In this document: one piece after another, positions 60,158-64,000 of the stretch
How positions within the stretch are numbered: position 1 is the stretch's first letter
Layout of the letters: every line of letters begins with the position of its first letter
NCBI GenBank assembly: GCA_964405735.1
Contig: CAYOPD010000005.1
Span: 1-64,000 of the forward strand
Direction: 5' to 3'
DNA length: 64,000 bases
From: JADJLQ01 sp964405735
GTDB lineage: Bacteria > Bacteroidota > Bacteroidia > Chitinophagales > Saprospiraceae
Program-made: the position numbers and the translations under genes
Notes under the pieces: model-generated
Database searches by the model: none
Told to the model about the DNA's origin: nothing
What the model saw: only the letters and a program-made list of their open reading frames with translations

Positions 60158-60275
60158 TGCTGTTCACAGCGATGCGGGGGTTTTAGCCCGGATCCGGGAA
60201 AGCAAAATGACCTAGCCCGTATGATGGTCCCCTAATCCTATAGATCTCCGTGGCCTCCTTTCCTCCGTGCGCTCT

Positions 60276-61922
60276 TTACTGCTGAAAAACCTCCGGATAC
60301 TTCCTGATAAAATAAGCCGGTGTACAACTCCAGGCATGGCAATAACTGTTGACCGGATAAAATTTATAAGGCGAGGTGTAATCGTTTTCCGGATCATACA
60401 CTTCCCAGAAAGTATCCGCTCCTTTAATCACCATATTGCCCCAGTAGGATAAAATCTGCTGGCGGGCGGCGCCGGTAAGGCCGGAACGCATGAGGGCTTC
60501 TACATAATAATGCATCAGGTAAGGGCCTCCGGGTTTAACGGCCGATGTATGTTCTTTTACATAGGTGAGGATCTTCTGGCTTTCCGCTGTATCCGTCACT
60601 CCGGCCAAAACCATCCAGGCCTGGGTCGCGTAAGAAACCTGTTTTCCGGCTCCGCTGACAAAGAGCCCCTGTTCCTTATCATAGAGAAGATCTTTGCAGG
60701 CTTTTTTCATTTTTTCAATCATGGCGGGTATTTCGGCTACCTCATTTTGTTTTCCCAGCAATTTGGCCAGTTCCATGGTCTGGTTGAGGGCGAAGATGAT
60801 CAGGCCCTGGAGCGGGGCCTGTTTGTCCAGGCCTTCTTTCCAGTCGATGAACAACCACCATCTGTTGGCTGCCGCAGCGGTGTCATTAAACAGCCCGTTA
60901 TCCAGCATAAATTTTTTGGGATTATCGAGTTGTTTTTTGGCAACCGGCCAAAGTTCGAGGGCAGTGGTCCGGTCGTTGGTGGCTTTCAGGTATTCGAGCA
61001 GGGTCGCATTGTAAAGCAGGGAATATTCAAACAAAAAGGGCGCCCCTTTCTGGGAATGGGGGCTGGGCCTTTCAAATACATTGGAAGGAAGGTAACCGGC
61101 TTCCGTGCTCAGTCCGGCCAGCAGATAGAGGCATCGTTTGGTCAGGTTGTGATTTTTAAAAGTATAATTGTTGGTGATGGACTGCAGGTAGAGATCGCCG
61201 ATCCAGAGCCGCCGGTCTCTTTTGGGGCCATCTTCAAATACGGTCTGCATACATTCTTTCAATGTATTGCGCGCGATCGAATCGATTTTGGCAAAAGCTT
61301 CATAGGTGGCGGGTTCCAGCGGAGGCGGTATGGCCGAGGCTGAAGTGCCAGCCGTACACCAGGCATCGGCTATTCTGAAATCAAAAAACCGGGAGGAACC
61401 CAGTAATTCAAGTTTGACATAACGGAAAGATACCCTCCTGGCCAAGGTAAACTCCGAAGGCATTTCGGATATCGTAATGATTTCATCCTGGAGCCAGGCC
61501 CTGCTCAAGTCGCCTTTATATGGTTCGAAGGGTACGCTGACTTCCGAGGGCACTTCTCCAAACGTGAGTTTTATCCGGGTGGGGGCATCCGCTACCCCGC
61601 GGATTTCATCAAGTTTCATAGTGAAATAACCGGTAATGTGTTGGCCGAAATCAAGGATCAGGCCCGTCTGTGTTTTGAACGACTTGGTGAACAAGCTGTC
61701 AGTGGGCCATTTCCGGTCAACCCTCCAGCCCTGGAAGGCGCCCCGGTCAGGCTTTGTAGTGATGGCATGGACCGGCATGACTTTGGTTTGGGTCAGTTTG
61801 GGTTTGAGGGCTTCGGACTTCTGGAGCCAGGCGGCTCTTTGGGTCTTGAATACGTCCTGGCTTTGGAGGATCAGGGATTTCAGGGTAAGAAAGGCAATGG
61901 GGAGGATTAATTTGATTTTCAT
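60276..61922 (-). CDS. GH78-like (alpha-L-rhamnosidase family) exported protein
   Basis: 548 residues with a signal peptide (...LILQSQ). The N-terminal 200 residues are beta-rich (LILDFGQHITGYF, FRYVKLEL), as in rhamnosidase accessory domains; the (alpha/alpha)6-barrel follows with the family words DGPKRDRRLWIGDL, TEAGYLPSN, and C-terminal SYCHAWSCTPAYFI. The general acid usually sits in the DGxxRERxxW motif; here DGPKRDRRLW has D for E. It likely acts on a rhamnose-containing or related plant glycan. It is shorter than typical GH78 (about 900), lacking N-terminal modules. Confidence 0.82.
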   Translation of the reverse strand: MKIKLILPIAFLTLKSLILQSQDVFKTQRAAWLQKSEALKPKLTQTKVMPVHAITTKPDRGAFQGWRVDRKWPTDSLFTKSFKTQTGLILDFGQHITGYFTMKLDEIRGVADAPTRIKLTFGEVPSEVSVPFEPYKGDLSRAWLQDEIITISEMPSEFTLARRVSFRYVKLELLGSSRFFDFRIADAWCTAGTSASAIPPPLEPATYEAFAKIDSIARNTLKECMQTVFEDGPKRDRRLWIGDLYLQSITNNYTFKNHNLTKRCLYLLAGLSTEAGYLPSNVFERPSPHSQKGAPFLFEYSLLYNATLLEYLKATNDRTTALELWPVAKKQLDNPKKFMLDNGLFNDTAAAANRWWLFIDWKEGLDKQAPLQGLIIFALNQTMELAKLLGKQNEVAEIPAMIEKMKKACKDLLYDKEQGLFVSGAGKQVSYATQAWMVLAGVTDTAESQKILTYVKEHTSAVKPGGPYLMHYYVEALMRSGLTGAARQQILSYWGNMVIKGADTFWEVYDPENDYTSPYKFYPVNSYCHAWSCTPAYFIRKYPEVFQQ

Positions 61923-61930
61923 ATTGATTG

Positions 61931-61938
61931 CAAATCTA
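61931..61938 (-). promoter_or_regulatory. -7 promoter element for the GH78 gene
   Basis: Minus-strand TAGATTTG, exact TAnnTTTG match, 8 bases before the ATG. Confidence 0.55.
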
Positions 61939-61953
61939 TTCAGGATCGAGGAA

Positions 61954-61985
61954 AGTTGGCAAGTTAGTCAGTTGGCAAGTTGGCA
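61954..61985. repeat. degenerate octad array upstream of GH78
   Basis: Four 8-bp words in register: AGTTGGCA, AGTTAGTC, AGTTGGCA, AGTTGGCA. It lies just upstream of the GH78 promoter and resembles the octad array after the GH5 gene (29259). Confidence 0.6.
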
Positions 61986-62027
61986 ATTGTGAAGTAGCGT
62001 AATTGGTACTTGGCCCTGGCCTGATGT

Positions 62028-62083
62028 GAATAAAAAAATTAAAGTTAGGAAGGAGCTAAGCTCCGACCTTTTAATTTTTATTC
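62028..62083. repeat. large inverted repeat with palindromic core
   Basis: The core GGAGCTAAGCTCC (62052-62064) is nested in AT-rich arms: GAATAAAAA... on the left, and its complement ending ...TTTTTATTC on the right, about 56 bases in all with a few unpaired positions. It can act as a terminator for the esterase gene on the minus strand. Its core is shared with the repeat units at 40747, 62108 and 62132. Confidence 0.55.
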
Positions 62084-62107
62084 GGTGATGACTATAAATG
62101 CGGCAAT

Positions 62108-62147
62108 GCCGAAGCTAAGCTTCGACTTAACGACCCGGAGCTAAGCT
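62108..62147. repeat. two more copies of the palindromic repeat unit
   Basis: 62108-62126 (arms CGAAGCT and AGCTTCG around a central A) and a partial copy at 62132-62147 (CGGAGCTAAGCT). Confidence 0.5.
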
Positions 62148-62149
62148 AT

Positions 62150-62310
62150 AAAACGAAAAGTGCGCCGAGCACACAGAGCACGCAGAGGTATATATTTGAA
62201 TAAAACCCTGCGTCCCTCGGGGCCCCTGTGCCCTCCTCGGTGAATAAAAAAGAAATAAACCGCAGAACCCGCAGGGAATGCAAAGGAACCTCAGAGAAAT
62301 GAATACATCC
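62150..62310. repeat. degenerate 9-bp arrays downstream of the tandem esterase gene
   Basis: Words such as GAGCACACA, GAGCACGCA (62166-62185), CCTCGGGGC and CCCTGTGCC (62215-62235), CCGCAGAAC and CCGCAGGGA (62260-62278) repeat at 9-bp spacing with strong drift. Together with the inverted repeats, this fills the 395-bp spacer before GH78; no ORF is supported there. Confidence 0.5.
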
Positions 62311-62317
62311 TCCAAAT

Positions 62318-64000
62318 TCATTTCGCTCTTTTCAATTCCCCATCTAAAAACCGGATCATTTTATCGTAGTAATAATCAATCATCACTCCCGGTCCATGCC
62401 CTCCTCCCGGAACAACTATGAGTTCACTTTGGATCTTTTTCATTTTGAGATGCTCATGTAATTTATGGCTCTGGCAGGCAGGGACCTGGAAATCCTGATC
62501 CCCGTGAAACAGGAGGAAGGGAGGCGTACCATGATGTATATAATGAACCGGATTGGTAAATGCCACCTTGTTTTTAATTTCCTGGATGGGGCCGCCCATG
62601 AGAAATGCTTCAGGCGAATAGGGGCCGTTGTGACTGAATGAACTGCCGCAGGAATCCATGATAAGGAAATCTACAGGCCCAAACCAGTCCACCACCGCAT
62701 CCACTTGGCTGTCAAAATTGGTATGCAAACCAACCGAACCTTCGAGGTCCGCGGTTTCATTCCCGATCGTATAATTCCTGATTCCATTGGTCACGCCGGC
62801 CAGGGCGGAAAGATGGCCACCCGAAGACCAGCCCGTGATCGCGATAAAAGAGGTATCCAATTGGTATTTTCCTGCATTGGCCCGGATATACCGGATAGCC
62901 GCTTTGACATCCTGGATCTGTGCGGGGAAGAGGGCATCCCGGCTTGAACGGTGGTTGATGCTGGCCACGGCATAACCTGCTTCCATCAAACGCCGCCCCA
63001 GGTTTTCACGAAATACATTTTGTTTGGCATTGTTGGAAAACCAGGCGCTTCCATAAATAGCCACCACCACCGGAAGAGGGCCTTTTTTATTGAAAGGCAA
63101 ATGAATATCCAGTTTGTGGCCTGCGATATTATCTCCCGCGTAATCCAGGTCTTTCCAAAAGGGGCCGAATTCCTGGGTGGGGAAATGATAGTTCAACCAG
63201 TCAGCCAGCCGGTTTTCCCAGCCATCGGAAGCCTTTCCTTGTTTCCGTATACCATAACCGTGCCCGCCATCCGGATAGACATGCATTTCCGCCGGCCGGC
63301 CTGCAGTTTTCCATCGCAGGTAAAGGGCAGGATTGCCGTCCGAGATAAAATCATCCTGTGAAAAAGCGAGGAAGAGAGGAGGGGCATCGGCAGGCACTTG
63401 ATTCCCTTCAATCGCTCCGCAGTAGGCATAAACGGGCGCCACAAAATCAGGCCGGCTCATCGCGTCATAGGTGAGGGCCACGGAAGCCGCAACGGTACCA
63501 CCAGCCGAAAAACCCATAATGCCAATCCGGTTTGGGTGCAGTCCCCAGTCTGCAGCATGACTCCGGATGTATTTTACCGCTTCGCGGCCATCCGCCACAG
63601 CAAATGGGACATAGGGGGCGTTCAGCGAATCAATCCGCTTTGAGTTTTGTGCCCGGATATCCTCCATGGCCTGTTCCCTGGAAGCAATATGTTCCGGTAC
63701 GAGCCGGTATTTTAATACAAAGGCGGTGATTCCTCTGGTATTGAGCCATCGTGCCACATCGGTACCTTCCGATTGGATGGACAAGGCCCGGAAAGCGCCA
63801 CCGGGGCAAACGATCATGGCCATGCCATTTGGTTTTTCCGGTTTGTACACAGTCAGGCTGGGATGAACCACGTTGGTGACAAAAATGTAGTTGTTCGGGC
63901 CCCGGATGGTATCCGTTTTTTCCTGGTGGGTCCAGGATTCGGATCCGGGAGCGTGACCGGGGTATATTGGGATTACTTGTTGTGAGGATATACTTAAACT
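62318..64000 (-). CDS. tandem alpha/beta hydrolase (two esterase domains), 5' end outside the window
   Basis: At least 560 residues; the frame stays open to base 64000, so the start and signal peptide lie beyond the window. The visible N-terminus (SSQQVIPIYPGHAPGS) looks like the residues just after a signal cleavage site. Domain 1 (about 50-290): oxyanion region VCPGGAFRAL, nucleophile in GFSAGGTVAAS, GGHGYGI. Domain 2 (about 300-560): AIYGSAWFSN, nucleophile GWSSGGHLSAL, acid region HGDQDFQV, GGGHGPGV. Both triads look complete. Likely a carbohydrate esterase; substrate unknown. A GTG at 63871 could be mistaken for the start, but homologous residues continue upstream. Confidence 0.8.
   Translation of the reverse strand, partial: SLSISSQQVIPIYPGHAPGSESWTHQEKTDTIRGPNNYIFVTNVVHPSLTVYKPEKPNGMAMIVCPGGAFRALSIQSEGTDVARWLNTRGITAFVLKYRLVPEHIASREQAMEDIRAQNSKRIDSLNAPYVPFAVADGREAVKYIRSHAADWGLHPNRIGIMGFSAGGTVAASVALTYDAMSRPDFVAPVYAYCGAIEGNQVPADAPPLFLAFSQDDFISDGNPALYLRWKTAGRPAEMHVYPDGGHGYGIRKQGKASDGWENRLADWLNYHFPTQEFGPFWKDLDYAGDNIAGHKLDIHLPFNKKGPLPVVVAIYGSAWFSNNAKQNVFRENLGRRLMEAGYAVASINHRSSRDALFPAQIQDVKAAIRYIRANAGKYQLDTSFIAITGWSSGGHLSALAGVTNGIRNYTIGNETADLEGSVGLHTNFDSQVDAVVDWFGPVDFLIMDSCGSSFSHNGPYSPEAFLMGGPIQEIKNKVAFTNPVHYIHHGTPPFLLFHGDQDFQVPACQSHKLHEHLKMKKIQSELIVVPGGGHGPGVMIDYYYDKMIRFLDGELKRAK

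Noticed and set aside
63869..63871. GTG at 63871 as the start of the tandem esterase
   Set aside because: The frame stays open to the window end and the upstream residues resemble the N-terminus of the paralogous esterase, so the real start lies outside.
1..64000. tRNA, rRNA, transposase or phage genes
   Set aside because: I scanned the intergenic regions by eye for T-arm-like motifs and the proteins for transposase, integrase or capsid features and saw none. A covariance-model search would be needed to be certain.

Overview
This window looks like a scaffold from a draft or metagenome-derived genome of a Bacteroidota bacterium. The Saprospiria/Chitinophagia side of the phylum is my best guess, but that is an inference. 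The phylum call rests on several markers: a fused LpxC-FabZ gene; a secreted Asp-box protein with a type IX secretion C-terminal sorting domain; a DUF3667 protein; a Bacteroidota-type putative porin; a head-GIN (DUF2807) protein; and many copies of the phylum's TAnnTTTG promoter -7 element with few Shine-Dalgarno sites. Two runs of exactly 100 N (17220-17319 and 52838-52937) are scaffold gaps. I saw no tRNA, rRNA, CRISPR array, prophage or insertion sequence.

Layout. 0.1-4.5 kb: two secreted amidohydrolase-family proteins, one of them a double-length fusion. 4.5-12.6 kb: housekeeping genes (acyltransferase, pyruvate dehydrogenase E2, RecR, a glycosyltransferase fusion, an M20 amidohydrolase, a sigma-54-type response regulator, a LOG-family protein). 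12.7-17.2 kb (minus strand): recN, fabI and porin in one operon. 17.4-21.4 kb: lipid A operon lpxD, lpxC-fabZ, lpxA plus an ABC ATPase. 21.3-25.3 kb (minus): merR, gatB, DUF3667 protein, M23 peptidase. 25.6-30.1 kb: alaS, a GH5 glycosidase and a lipoprotein peptidase. 30.1-39.0 kb (minus): NlpC/P60 peptidase, DUF2807 protein, thiamine-binding protein, MFS transporter and three enzymes (PLP decarboxylase, TrpB2, PcaB-like lyase). 39.2-40.6 kb: the type IX cargo protein.

40.9-51.8 kb (minus) is a beta-ketoadipate gene cluster: pobA, pcaD, pcaC, pcaH, pcaG, a fused PcaI/PcaJ CoA-transferase and pcaF, with pcaB about 2 kb further on. Together these take 4-hydroxybenzoate through protocatechuate to succinyl-CoA and acetyl-CoA. 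Between the CoA-transferase and pcaF sit a glycosidase-like protein, an MFS transporter and a DUF1080 lipoprotein. With the GH5, GH78 and several esterase genes elsewhere, this suggests growth on plant material, using both its sugars and its lignin-type aromatics. Upstream of pobA, facing a divergent pirin gene, lies a three-armed 16-bp repeat that looks like a regulator binding site. 53-64 kb: TfoX-like protein, esterase, a Kup potassium transporter next to KdpE/KdpD-like regulators, a threonine/serine dehydratase, a GH78 rhamnosidase-like protein and a tandem esterase cut by the window end.

The most unusual non-coding feature is a set of degenerate intergenic arrays in which short words repeat at a strict period of 7, 8 or 9 bp. 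Several are arranged head to head so that they can fold into long hairpins at gene ends. A separate small palindrome family built around AGCTAAGCT or AGCTTAGCT also recurs.
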